Shown here: one piece after another, positions 10,824 to 18,603 of the stretch
Position numbering within the stretch: position 1 is the stretch's first letter
Layout of the letters: every line of letters begins with the position of its first letter
Assembly (NCBI RefSeq): GCF_013409785.1
Contig: NZ_JACCBV010000001.1
Span: forward strand, 868,001-932,000
Source of the DNA: Microbacterium immunditiarum
GTDB taxonomy: Bacteria; Actinomycetota; Actinomycetes; Actinomycetales; Microbacteriaceae
Length of the DNA stretch: 64,000 nucleotides
Reading direction: 5' to 3'
Position numbers and translations under genes: made by a program
Notes under the pieces: generated by a model
The model's input: only the letters and a program-made list of their open reading frames with translations
Told to the model about the DNA's origin: nothing
Database searches by the model: none

Positions 10824-11290
10824 AGCGCACGAGCGCGGGCATCCTCATCGTCGCCGCGGTCATCGGCATCGGCGTGGGCTTCCTCATCGACCAGGTCCTC
10901 ACGGCCACCGGGCGCCCCACGTTCACGCCCGCGGTGACGCTCCCGATCCTCCTCGTGCTCCTCGGCGCGGTCGTCGTCGCTCTCGCGGTGCCGATCCGCC
11001 GTGCGATCCACGGCAGCTCCGCCCAGGCGGTCAATCCGTTCCGCGCGGTGCGCATCGCGATGCTCGCGAAGGCGTCGAGCATCGTCGGGGCAGCGGTCGG
11101 CGGAATCGGCCTGGGCCTCGCGTTGTTCCTCGTCACGCGGCCTGTAACGCCCTCGCTAGGCTCGATGGGCACGATCCTCGCGACCGCCGCCGCGGGCGCT
11201 CTCCTGATCGCCGCCGGCCTGGTAGCCGAGCACCTGTGCATCATCCGGAAGGACGACCATGACGAACAGCCCGGAGGCGACGATGCCTGA
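10820..11290 (+). CDS. DUF3180 family membrane protein
   Basis: A 156-residue protein with four hydrophobic segments (about residues 7-24, 38-58, 84-106 and 115-135) and a charged, Asp-rich C-terminus. The position directly after folK and the size match DUF3180, conserved next to the folate genes in Actinobacteria and of unknown function. GTG overlaps the folK stop as GTGA. The 3' end overlaps the next gene by 32 bases. Confidence 0.8.
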   Translation: MKRTSAGILIVAAVIGIGVGFLIDQVLTATGRPTFTPAVTLPILLVLLGAVVVALAVPIRRAIHGSSAQAVNPFRAVRIAMLAKASSIVGAAVGGIGLGLALFLVTRPVTPSLGSMGTILATAAAGALLIAAGLVAEHLCIIRKDDHDEQPGGDDA

Positions 11291-11888
11291 TGGGGCTCCG
11301 CCCCGAACCCCCGGCTCGCCGGCGGACGCCCCGGACTCGAAGCCCGCGATCACCGACGAGACCCTCGACGAAGGGACGTTCGGGCGCCTGATCGAGCCGC
11401 GGTCGGAGAACCGCCTCGTCCTCGAGACCGGCGCCTGGCACCAGATCTCGCCGAAGTACGTGTGGGTGCAGCTCATCTCGACCGGGTCGTTCCTGCTCAT
11501 CGTGATCGCCGCGACGCTCGTGCTGACGCTCGTCATGCACCAGGTGTGGGCGTGGATCCCGGGCGGGATCCTGACGGTGATCCTCGCGTGGACGCTCGCG
11601 ATCATGCCGCGCCAGGCGCGAGCGATCGGCTACCAGCTGCGCGACGACGATCTCGTGTTCCGGCGCGGCATCCTGTGGCAGCGTTTCGTCGCGGTGCCGT
11701 ACGGTCGCATGCAGCTCGTCGACATCACCCACGGGCCCCTCGACCGCGGCTACGGCATCGCGCAGCTCAAGTTCGTGACCGCCGCCGCGACGACGGGCGT
11801 CACGATCCCCGGACTCGAGCAGGCGACCGCCGAGACCCTGCGCGACCACCTCATCGAGGTCGCCGAGAGCCGGCGCACGGGGCTATGA
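11259..11888 (+). CDS. membrane protein with bacterial PH domain (YdbS-like)
   Basis: A 209-residue protein. The first 50 residues are Pro/Ala/Glu-rich, then two close transmembrane helices (about residues 70-92 and 95-112), then a bPH2 domain with YQLRDDDLVFRRGILWQRFVAVPYGRMQLVDI, the recognisable YdbS/YdbT pattern. GGAAGGA lies before the ATG. YdbS and YdbT are often encoded as pairs, as here, and this pair sits where Mycobacterium has Rv3604c. Biochemical role unknown. Confidence 0.8.
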   Translation: MTNSPEATMPDGAPPRTPGSPADAPDSKPAITDETLDEGTFGRLIEPRSENRLVLETGAWHQISPKYVWVQLISTGSFLLIVIAATLVLTLVMHQVWAWIPGGILTVILAWTLAIMPRQARAIGYQLRDDDLVFRRGILWQRFVAVPYGRMQLVDITHGPLDRGYGIAQLKFVTAAATTGVTIPGLEQATAETLRDHLIEVAESRRTGL

Positions 11889-13654
11889 CCGAACCGCAGG
11901 CCTTCACGGGCGGACCGGTCGTCGCGGGCCCTTTACGGTCGCCGCTCAGCGACGGGGACTGGCACCGGCTGCATCCGCTCACGCCGCTGCTGCGCGGCGG
12001 GATCTTCCTGCTCGTCGTGATCGGCGTCATCGTCGCGAACCTGCGCGATCGACTGGTCTTCCTGTTCCTGCCGTGGTTCGCCCCCGACGCCGACATCGAG
12101 AACTGGGAGACCGGCGACCCCATCGACTGGATCGTCGCGAACAATCTGTACTTCCTCGCCGGCGTCGTCGTGCTCGCCGTGCTGATCCTGCTCGTCGTGC
12201 TGTTCTACCTGTCGTGGCGGTTCCACACGTTCCGCATCACCGAGGACGACGTCGAGGTGCGCAGCGGGGTCCTCTTCCGCACGCAGCGACGCGCACCGCT
12301 CGATCGCGTGCAGGGCGTGAACCTCGTGCGTCCGATGGTCGCGAGGCTGCTCGGCATGGCGAAGCTCGAGGTCGTCGGCGCCGGCGCCGACGCGAACGTC
12401 AAGCTCGAGTACCTGTCGACGGCGAACGCCGAGGCGGTGCGCGCCGACATCCTGCGGCTCGCATCGGGCCGACGATTGACGGATGCCGGGTCCGGCCCCG
12501 CGGGGCCGGCAGGCCCGCGCTCGCGTGCCCACGCCCTCTCCGCGACGGTGAGCCGCGGGATCACGGGGCTCATCGAGGGCGACGAGGCGCCCGTCGCCGA
12601 GCCCGAGTCGGTTGTCAGCATCCCGGTCGGACGCATCATCCTCGCGCAGGTCGTGAGCATGTCGACGGTGGCGTTCATCATCGCGCTCATCGCGGTGGGC
12701 GTCGCCGCGTCGTTCGGCATCACATGGGTGCTCTTCGCGTACGTCCCCGCGCTGATCGGTCTCGGGGCGCTGTGGGTGCGCACGATCTTCCGCTCCCTGC
12801 GCTACTCGATCGCGCCGACGCCCGACGGCGTGCGCATCACGTTCGGGCTGCTCACGACGATCACCGAGATCGTGCCGCCCGGACGGGTGCACGCGGTCGA
12901 GGTCGAGCAGCCGATCCTGTGGCGTCCGTTCGGGTGGTGGAAGATCCGCATCAACCGCCTGTCGGGCCGCAGCGCGTCCGAGGGCAACGCCGACCAGTTC
13001 ACGACCGCTCTTCCCGTGGGCACGGCCCTCGACGTCGAGCGCGTCCTGCGCCTGCTGCAGCCGACGGTCGGCGAGGCGGAGTGGGCGCTCATCGTGCGGG
13101 AGGGCATCAGCGGTCCGACCGAGGAGGACTCGTTCACGACGACGCCCGAGCGCGCGTGGATCATCCGCCCGCTGTCGTGGCGGCGCACGGGCTTCCGCCT
13201 CACCGACGACCTGCTCCTGCTGCGGCGCGGCATCATCTGGCGCAAGCTCGCAATCGTGCCGCTGGCCCGCATGCAGAGCTTCGGGGTATACCAGGGTCCC
13301 GTGGATCGCGCGCTGCGCGTGGCTTCGGCGCGGGCGCACGTCGTGAGCGGACCCGTGTACGCCTCCGTCGCGGCGGTCGATCGCGAGCGCGCGCTCGAGC
13401 TCTTCGACGACGTCGCTCGCGCGACGGTGCGCGCCGCCGAGATCGACCGTTCGCACCGCTGGGCGGAGGCGGCCGCGGCCGACGCTGAGGCGGACGCGCG
13501 TGCTGCCGTCCCAGACGCAGAGGTGACGGATGCTCCCGCCGCGCCAGGACCGCAGCCGGATCCGCCCCCGACCGAGGCGGTTCGGCCGGCGCCCGACGCG
13601 CCCGATGCGCCTGACGCCCCCGCGCCACCCGCGTACGACGGAGACCGCGCATGA
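11885..13654 (+). CDS. large membrane protein with three bPH2 domains (YdbT-like)
   Basis: A 589-residue protein, the YdbT-type partner of the preceding gene (ATGA overlap). Two N-terminal helices (about 38-56 and 82-108) are followed by a PH domain with FRITEDDVEVRSGVLFRTQR. A second helix pair (about 248-300) precedes a second PH domain (IVPPGRVHAVEVEQPILW). A third PH domain has FRLTDDLLLLRRGIIWRKLA. The last 60 residues are Ala/Asp/Pro repeats. Function is unproven; in Bacillus YdbST has been tied to envelope-stress phenotypes. Confidence 0.82.
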   Translation: MTEPQAFTGGPVVAGPLRSPLSDGDWHRLHPLTPLLRGGIFLLVVIGVIVANLRDRLVFLFLPWFAPDADIENWETGDPIDWIVANNLYFLAGVVVLAVLILLVVLFYLSWRFHTFRITEDDVEVRSGVLFRTQRRAPLDRVQGVNLVRPMVARLLGMAKLEVVGAGADANVKLEYLSTANAEAVRADILRLASGRRLTDAGSGPAGPAGPRSRAHALSATVSRGITGLIEGDEAPVAEPESVVSIPVGRIILAQVVSMSTVAFIIALIAVGVAASFGITWVLFAYVPALIGLGALWVRTIFRSLRYSIAPTPDGVRITFGLLTTITEIVPPGRVHAVEVEQPILWRPFGWWKIRINRLSGRSASEGNADQFTTALPVGTALDVERVLRLLQPTVGEAEWALIVREGISGPTEEDSFTTTPERAWIIRPLSWRRTGFRLTDDLLLLRRGIIWRKLAIVPLARMQSFGVYQGPVDRALRVASARAHVVSGPVYASVAAVDRERALELFDDVARATVRAAEIDRSHRWAEAAAADAEADARAAVPDAEVTDAPAAPGPQPDPPPTEAVRPAPDAPDAPDAPAPPAYDGDRA

Positions 13655-14388
13655 CACGCGACGGGCGCCTCGGAGTCGGCGTGATCGGCGCGGGACGCGT
13701 CGGTCCGGTGATCGCCGCCGCACTCGCGGGCGCGGGTCACGCGCTTGTCGGCATCACGAAGGGCTCCGATCCCGAGCGCGTCGAGGCGCTCCTGCCGGGG
13801 CTGCCCGTGCTCGATGCCGTCGAGGTCGCTCGTCGCGCCGAGCTCGTCGTGGTCGCGGTCCCGCACGACCAGCTTCCCGGCCTTGTGAGCGGGCTCGGGG
13901 AGGTCGGCGCGTGGCAGCCGGGGCAGCTCGTGCTCCACACTGACGCCGCGTTCGGCACTGCCGTGCTCGCGCCGGCCGTCGCCAAGGGCGCGATCCCGCT
14001 GGCGCTGCATCCGGCCATCGCCTTCACCGGCACGTCGATGGATCTGCGCCAGCTCTCGGGGGCCTACGCGGCCGTCACCGCGCCGGCGCCCGTGCTTCCC
14101 ATCGCGCAGGCGCTCGCAGTGGAGCTCGGCTGCGAGCCCGTCGTGATCGCGGAGGCCGACCGCGCCGCCTATGGTGAGGCCATCGCGACGGCGACCGCGT
14201 TCTCGCGCTCGATCGTCGCGCAGTCGATGTCGCTGCTCTCGAAGGCGGGCGTCGCCGACCCGGGCTCGTACCTCCGCATCCTCGTGCACTCGACGATCGA
14301 CCACGCGCTCACGGAAGGGGCATCCGCCGACGCGGGCCTGCCGGGTGGCGGTCTGGCGGGCGGAGCCGCCGATAGCATCGACGGATGA
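13651..14388 (+). CDS. Rossmann-like and DUF2520 domain protein
   Basis: A 245-residue NAD(P)-binding protein. The N-terminus GVGVIGAGRVGPVIAAALAGAGH is a clean GxGxxG fold, followed by VVVAVPHDQL. The C-terminal DUF2520 half contains ALHPAIAFTG and a helical region. The fold resembles ketopantoate or 6-phosphogluconate dehydrogenases. Its fixed position before panC in Actinobacteria suggests a link to pantothenate synthesis, which is unproven. It is coupled to the preceding gene (ATGA) and to panC (ATGA). Confidence 0.85.
   Translation: MTRDGRLGVGVIGAGRVGPVIAAALAGAGHALVGITKGSDPERVEALLPGLPVLDAVEVARRAELVVVAVPHDQLPGLVSGLGEVGAWQPGQLVLHTDAAFGTAVLAPAVAKGAIPLALHPAIAFTGTSMDLRQLSGAYAAVTAPAPVLPIAQALAVELGCEPVVIAEADRAAYGEAIATATAFSRSIVAQSMSLLSKAGVADPGSYLRILVHSTIDHALTEGASADAGLPGGGLAGGAADSIDG
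14373..14378 (+). promoter_or_regulatory. possible internal promoter before panC
   Basis: TAGCAT lies inside the end of the DUF2520 gene and ends 6 bases before the panC ATG, matching the leaderless pattern seen elsewhere in the window. Confidence 0.3.
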
Positions 14389-15233
14389 TCACGACGATCG
14401 ACGGACTGCGCACCCAACTGGCCGAAGCCAGAGCAGCAGCCGGCGAAGGGGCCCGTGTCGCACTCGTCTCGACGATCGGCTCGCTGCACGACGGCCACAT
14501 CGACCTCGTCCACACCGCGCGCGAGAACGCCGACATCGTCGTCGTCTCCCTCTTCGTCAACCCGCTGCGGTTCGCGACGGTCGCCGAGTTCGAGGCGTAT
14601 CCGCGCACTCCCGAGGACGACGAGGCGCTGCTGGACTCGCTCGGTGTCGACGTGATCTTCGCGCCGACGACGGACGAGCTGCTGCCGCGGGGCTCCGCGA
14701 CGACCAAGGTGAGCGCGGGCGATCTCGGCCTCCGGTACGAGGGGCGGTCGCGTCCCTTCTACTTCGATGGACTGCTGACCGTCGAGGCCAAGCTGCTGAA
14801 CCTCGTGCGACCCGAGTTCGCGGTGTACGGCCTGCGCGACCGTCAGCGCGTGTTCCTCGTCACTCGCATGATCCGGGACCTCTTCTTCGGTGTCGAGGTC
14901 GTCGAAGTCGAGACCGTGCGCGGCGACGACGGGCTCCCCGTGTCGACGCGCGTCGGCATGCTCGACGCCGAAGATCTCGCTGCGGCCGCCAAGCTGCCGC
15001 TGGCGCTGGACGCCGCGGCGTCCAACGCCGATCGCGGCGTGGACGCGTGCATCGCCGCGGCGCAGTCCGCGCTCATGGGCGAGCCGCGCATCAGGCTCGA
15101 CTACCTGAGCGTCGTCGACCCGGGGTCGTTCCTCCCCGTCGATGAGGGACACGAAGGGGCCGCCGTCGCGCTGATCGCGGCCACCGTGGCCGGACACCGG
15201 TTCGTCGACAACGCCGAGATCTACATCCACTGA
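14385..15233 (+). CDS. panC: pantothenate synthetase, divergent active site
   Basis: A 282-residue protein aligning along its whole length with pantoate-beta-alanine ligase. The family uses ATP to join pantoate and beta-alanine. The HxGH signature is present as LHDGH (H35, H38), with N59 in LFVNPLRF and SxR in PVSTR. Several residues called essential from M. tuberculosis work differ: Gln72 is Arg62, His135 is Tyr126, Lys160 is Arg151 and Gln164 is Arg155 (GLRDRQR instead of GEKDYQQ). It may be a slow or repurposed enzyme. panD is not adjacent. The start overlaps the previous stop (ATGA). Confidence 0.8.
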   Translation: MITTIDGLRTQLAEARAAAGEGARVALVSTIGSLHDGHIDLVHTARENADIVVVSLFVNPLRFATVAEFEAYPRTPEDDEALLDSLGVDVIFAPTTDELLPRGSATTKVSAGDLGLRYEGRSRPFYFDGLLTVEAKLLNLVRPEFAVYGLRDRQRVFLVTRMIRDLFFGVEVVEVETVRGDDGLPVSTRVGMLDAEDLAAAAKLPLALDAAASNADRGVDACIAAAQSALMGEPRIRLDYLSVVDPGSFLPVDEGHEGAAVALIAATVAGHRFVDNAEIYIH

Positions 15234-15335
15234 GCGTCCGGAGCGTCGGCGCGCTCGCCGCGCCCAGCCGCGCGCCATGCGAGCAGCCGGGCGCGGGAGC
15301 CGAGCGCGCCGTTGCGCTCGCTCGGTCCGCCTCGG

Positions 15336-15446
15336 CTACGAGCCCTTGCGAACCCGGACCATGCCCTCCTGGGCCTTCGCGCGCTTCTGTTCGCGCTTCT
15401 CCTTGAGCGACGCCTTCGCGGGCTTCTTCTGCTGCTGCTTAGCCAT
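15336..15446 (-). CDS. 36-residue basic protein
   Basis: A short ORF read leftward from an ATG at 15444-15446, with CGAGGACGAC directly upstream as ribosome site. It encodes a Lys/Gln/Arg-rich peptide beginning MAKQQQKKPAKASLKEKREQ and ending VRVRKGS, with no hydrophobic segment. It is predicted helical and nucleic-acid binding by composition only. It stands alone between panC and lysS, where Mycobacterium carries panD and coaX. The stretch 15239-15335 beyond its stop is GC-rich with a CCGAGCG / CGCTCGG inverted repeat that could end transcription. Confidence 0.6.
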   Translation of the reverse strand: MAKQQQKKPAKASLKEKREQKRAKAQEGMVRVRKGS

Positions 15447-15592
15447 GTCGTCCTCGCTTCCCCTTTCACAGTTGGCGATCGCGGCCGACCATAGCCCACT
15501 TCCGAGAGGAAGTCACATCCATGGGATTCGCCCGCATCGGGCGTCCAGGACGCCGTCGATAGACTTGGGGGTCCGCCTTCTGAGGAGCCCCC

Positions 15593-17119
15593 ATGACCGA
15601 CGCCAACGCGCAGAACGACGCGCACGCCGAGCCGACCGAGGAAGAGGTCTTCGAGCAGAAGGCCGTCCGGCTGGGCAAGCGCGAGCGGCTCCTGGCGGAG
15701 CGTGCGGATGCCGCGGGCGGCCCCTACCCGGTGAGCCTGCCGATCACCGACACGATCCCCGAGCTTCGCGAGCGCTACGGCGACCTCGAGGCCGGCGCCG
15801 AGACCGGCGTCACCGCAGCCGTCGCCGGGCGCGTCGTGTTCAGCCGCAGCACGGGCAAGCTCTGCTTCGCGTCGCTGCAAGCCGGTGACGGCGCCCGAAT
15901 CCAGGCGATGGTGTCGCTCGCCGTCGTCGGCGAGGAGTCGCTGCAGCGCTGGAAGGAGCTCGTCGACCTCGGCGACCACGTCTTCGTCGAGGGCGAGGTC
16001 GTCTCGAGCCGCCGCGGCGAGCTGTCGATCATGGTCTCGGAGTGGGAGATCGCCTCGAAGGCGATCCTGCCCCTGCCGAACATGTACGGCGAGCTCAGCG
16101 AAGAGAGCCGCGTGCGCAGCCGGTTCCTCGACCTCATCGTGCGCGACCGGGCGCGCGAGACGGTCGTGGCGCGCGCCCGGGTCAACGCGAGCCTGCGGGA
16201 GACGTTCGCGGCGCACGGGTTCCTCGAGGTCGAGACGCCGATGCTGCAGGTGCAGCCGGGCGGGGCATCCGCTCGCCCGTTCACCACGCACTCGAATGCG
16301 TTCGACGCCGACCTCTACCTGCGCATCGCGCCCGAGCTCTACCTCAAGCGCGCGGTCGTCGGCGGCATCGAGCGAGTCTTCGAGATCAACCGCAACTTCC
16401 GCAACGAGGGCGCCGACTCGACGCACAGCCCGGAGTTCGCGATGCTCGAGGCCTACCAGGCCTACACCGATTACAGCGGCATCGCCGACCTCACGCAGGA
16501 GCTGATCCAGAACGCGGCGATCGCGGTCACCGGCTCGACGACGGTGACGTGGGCCGACGGCACCGAGTACGACCTGGGCGGCCAGTGGGACCGCCTCCCG
16601 ATGTACGATTCGCTGTCGGATGCCGCGGGCCGCCGCATCACGCCCGAGACGCCGTTCGACGAGCTCGTCGCGATCGCCGAGGCCGAGGGTGTCGAGCTCC
16701 CGCCGCATCCGATCCACGGCAAGCTCGTCGAAGAGCTGTGGGAGCACTTCGTGAAGCCGTCGCTCACGCGGCCGACGTTCGTCATGGACTTCCCGCTCGA
16801 CACGAGCCCGCTCGTGCGCGAGCACCGCACGATTCCCGGCGTCGTAGAGAAGTGGGACCTCTACACGCGCGGGTTCGAGCTCGCGACCGGGTACTCCGAG
16901 CTCGTCGACCCGGTCATCCAGCGCGAGCGCTTCGTCGAGCAGGCGAAGCTCGCCGCGAAGGGCGACCTCGAGGCGATGCGCATCGACGAGGAGTTCCTGC
17001 GCGCGCTCGAGCACGGCATGCCGCCCACCGGCGGCATGGGCATGGGCATCGACCGGCTGCTCATGGCGCTCACCGGGCTGGGCATTCGCGAGACGATCCT
17101 GTTCCCGCTGGTGAAGTGA
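15593..17119 (+). CDS. lysS: lysyl-tRNA synthetase, class II
   Basis: A 508-residue enzyme charging tRNA-Lys. The N-terminal OB-fold anticodon-binding domain (about residues 70-180) precedes the class II core. Motif 1 is LEVETPMLQ, motif 2 FEINRNFRNEGADSTHSPEF and motif 3 GMGMGIDRLLMAL near the C-terminus. TGAGGAGC gives the ATG at 15593, and TAGACT (15560-15565) is a likely -10 box. The THSPEF wording resembles the synthetase domain of LysX-type proteins more than E. coli LysS, but no MprF-like membrane domain is attached. Confidence 0.94.
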   Translation: MTDANAQNDAHAEPTEEEVFEQKAVRLGKRERLLAERADAAGGPYPVSLPITDTIPELRERYGDLEAGAETGVTAAVAGRVVFSRSTGKLCFASLQAGDGARIQAMVSLAVVGEESLQRWKELVDLGDHVFVEGEVVSSRRGELSIMVSEWEIASKAILPLPNMYGELSEESRVRSRFLDLIVRDRARETVVARARVNASLRETFAAHGFLEVETPMLQVQPGGASARPFTTHSNAFDADLYLRIAPELYLKRAVVGGIERVFEINRNFRNEGADSTHSPEFAMLEAYQAYTDYSGIADLTQELIQNAAIAVTGSTTVTWADGTEYDLGGQWDRLPMYDSLSDAAGRRITPETPFDELVAIAEAEGVELPPHPIHGKLVEELWEHFVKPSLTRPTFVMDFPLDTSPLVREHRTIPGVVEKWDLYTRGFELATGYSELVDPVIQRERFVEQAKLAAKGDLEAMRIDEEFLRALEHGMPPTGGMGMGIDRLLMALTGLGIRETILFPLVK

Positions 17120-17135
17120 TCTCACGAGCGTGAGA
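17120..17135. terminator. short hairpin at the lysS / DUF4192 convergence
   Basis: TCTCACG-AG-CGTGAGA is a perfect 7-bp inverted repeat directly after the lysS stop that overlaps the last codons of the converging gene. No T-tract follows, so its role as terminator is a guess. Confidence 0.35.
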
Positions 17136-18243
17136 ACGCCCAGTCGGGCAGGTGACCCGCGGCCACGAACGACAGCACGATCTCGGCGAGACCGTGCTCG
17201 GGGTCGGCCTCGAGCGCGCGCTTCGCGTACGACTCCGCGTGGGTCGAGCGACCGAGCGCCCACGAGAGCCACGCGCACACCGCGAGCGGCCCAGCCCTGT
17301 GCTGCTCCGGCGCCGGGGCGGCCACCGCACGCACCACGCCGAGGGCGCGGAGCAGTCGCGCCGGCTCCGGCTGCGTACCCTCGCCCCACATGATCTGCGC
17401 GAGCTCGGCCGGATAGGGCTCGCCCTTCTCCCAGCGCAGCTGCGCGGCGAGCGCCTCATCACCGAGCTGCGGGCCGGCGGTCCATCCGACGAGCGCGATA
17501 TCGCGCAGGGCCGGTCGCGACAGGCACCAGACCGCGGTCGCGGCGTCGAACGGCTCGAGTTCCGACGCGTCCCACTCGAGCATCCGCTCGAACAGCGCCG
17601 GCAGGTCGTCGAGCCCCACCGCGGCCTCGAGCGCGCGCGGGTCGACACGCTTCGTCTCGTCGCGAGCCGGTGCGTCCGCGCACAGGACGGCCACCGCATC
17701 GGCGAGCGCCGCGAGCGCGGACTCCACCGCCGCGGCATCCGTCGAATCGACCTCGGGAAGCTCGCAGCCCACCCACTGATCGCCGTCGGGCTCGGCGAGC
17801 AGCTCCGCGCCGGACGGACCGACCGCGAGCTCGGCGAGCGGCCGCGGCGACAGCTCCGGTCGCACGGACGAGCCCCACCCATCGGCCGCGACGCACAGGG
17901 CGTCGACGATCGCCAGCCCGCACGCGTCGGCCTTCGACACGAACGCGCGGGCCACATCGTCGCGCGGCGGGGTTCCGTCGGCGTCGAACGGCGCGTCGTC
18001 GAACACCACGAGGGCGACCGAGTCCGCGGATGCCACGCGGCACACCATCCCCACGCACGTCGCCGCGAACGCCTCGGCATCGTCGTCGTCGGCCGGCAGG
18101 TCGAGGCGCATCGCGCCGAGCGTCCGCGTGCGCGCGAACGGCACGAGCACCAGGCTGCGGCGCGGGCGGAAGCCGAGCATGCGGGGGAGCAGGGACAGGA
18201 ACTCCGCGGCGCTGCCCGCGGTGATGATCGTCGTCGTGGTCAT
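17122..18243 (-). CDS. DUF4192 family protein
   Basis: A 373-residue soluble protein with no signal or membrane helix. The N-terminus (SAAEFLSLLPRMLGFRPRRSLVLVPF, here broken at residues 10-35) is the diagnostic DUF4192 opening: a statement of lumenless hydrophobic strand followed by FRPxxSLVLV. A Rossmann-like first half is followed by a helical, TPR-like C-terminus (AESYAKRALEADPEHGLA). Function unknown; the family is restricted to Actinobacteria. Start ATG at 18241-18243. Confidence 0.78.
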   Translation of the reverse strand: MTTTTIITAGSAAEFLSLLPRMLGFRPRRSLVLVPFARTRTLGAMRLDLPADDDDAEAFAATCVGMVCRVASADSVALVVFDDAPFDADGTPPRDDVARAFVSKADACGLAIVDALCVAADGWGSSVRPELSPRPLAELAVGPSGAELLAEPDGDQWVGCELPEVDSTDAAAVESALAALADAVAVLCADAPARDETKRVDPRALEAAVGLDDLPALFERMLEWDASELEPFDAATAVWCLSRPALRDIALVGWTAGPQLGDEALAAQLRWEKGEPYPAELAQIMWGEGTQPEPARLLRALGVVRAVAAPAPEQHRAGPLAVCAWLSWALGRSTHAESYAKRALEADPEHGLAEIVLSFVAAGHLPDWAFSRS

Positions 18244-18342
18244 ACGCCGACGATCCCCGAGGCGGCGGGCGGGGCATCCGCCATCACGGCGTCGACGGCG
18301 AAGGCCGCGACCGGACCGGGTCTGTGCAGGAGGCGTCGCCGG

Positions 18343-18348
18343 TATCCT
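18343..18348 (+). promoter_or_regulatory. -10 box of a probable leaderless promoter
   Basis: TATCCT ends 6 bases before the GTG of the 60-residue membrane protein, with no ribosome site between. Confidence 0.4.
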
Positions 18349-18354
18349 TGATCC

Positions 18355-18537
18355 GTGGACAACTACTGGCTCGCCGTGATCTGGTCGCTGATGCCGACCG
18401 TCGTGGTCAGCGCCATCTTCTTCTTCGTGCTGCGCAGCGTCGTGCGCGCCGACCGCACCGAGCGCCGCGAGTACGCGCGCATCGAGGCCGAGGAGCGCGC
18501 GAAGCGCGGGCTTCCACCCGTCGCCGACGCGAAGTGA
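18355..18537 (+). CDS. 60-residue single-pass membrane protein
   Basis: It starts MDNYWLAVIWSLMPTVVVSA, giving one transmembrane helix at about residues 5-28, followed by a highly charged cytoplasmic helix rich in Arg and Glu (RADRTERREYARIEAEE). Small proteins of this build are common in Actinobacteria and uncharacterised. The GTG start is supported by the TATCCT box 6 bases upstream. The cls gene follows 66 bases downstream. Confidence 0.7.
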   Translation: MDNYWLAVIWSLMPTVVVSAIFFFVLRSVVRADRTERREYARIEAEERAKRGLPPVADAK

Positions 18538-18603
18538 GCCTCGCGCGTCCGTGAGGGCCCCTCCCACTACGCTGGGGATCGCACCTGGGGGGAAGGGGGA
18601 CTC

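Noticed and set aside
9059..15233. Riboswitch control of the folate or pantothenate genes
   Set aside because: The genes overlap or abut with no leader long enough to hold an aptamer.
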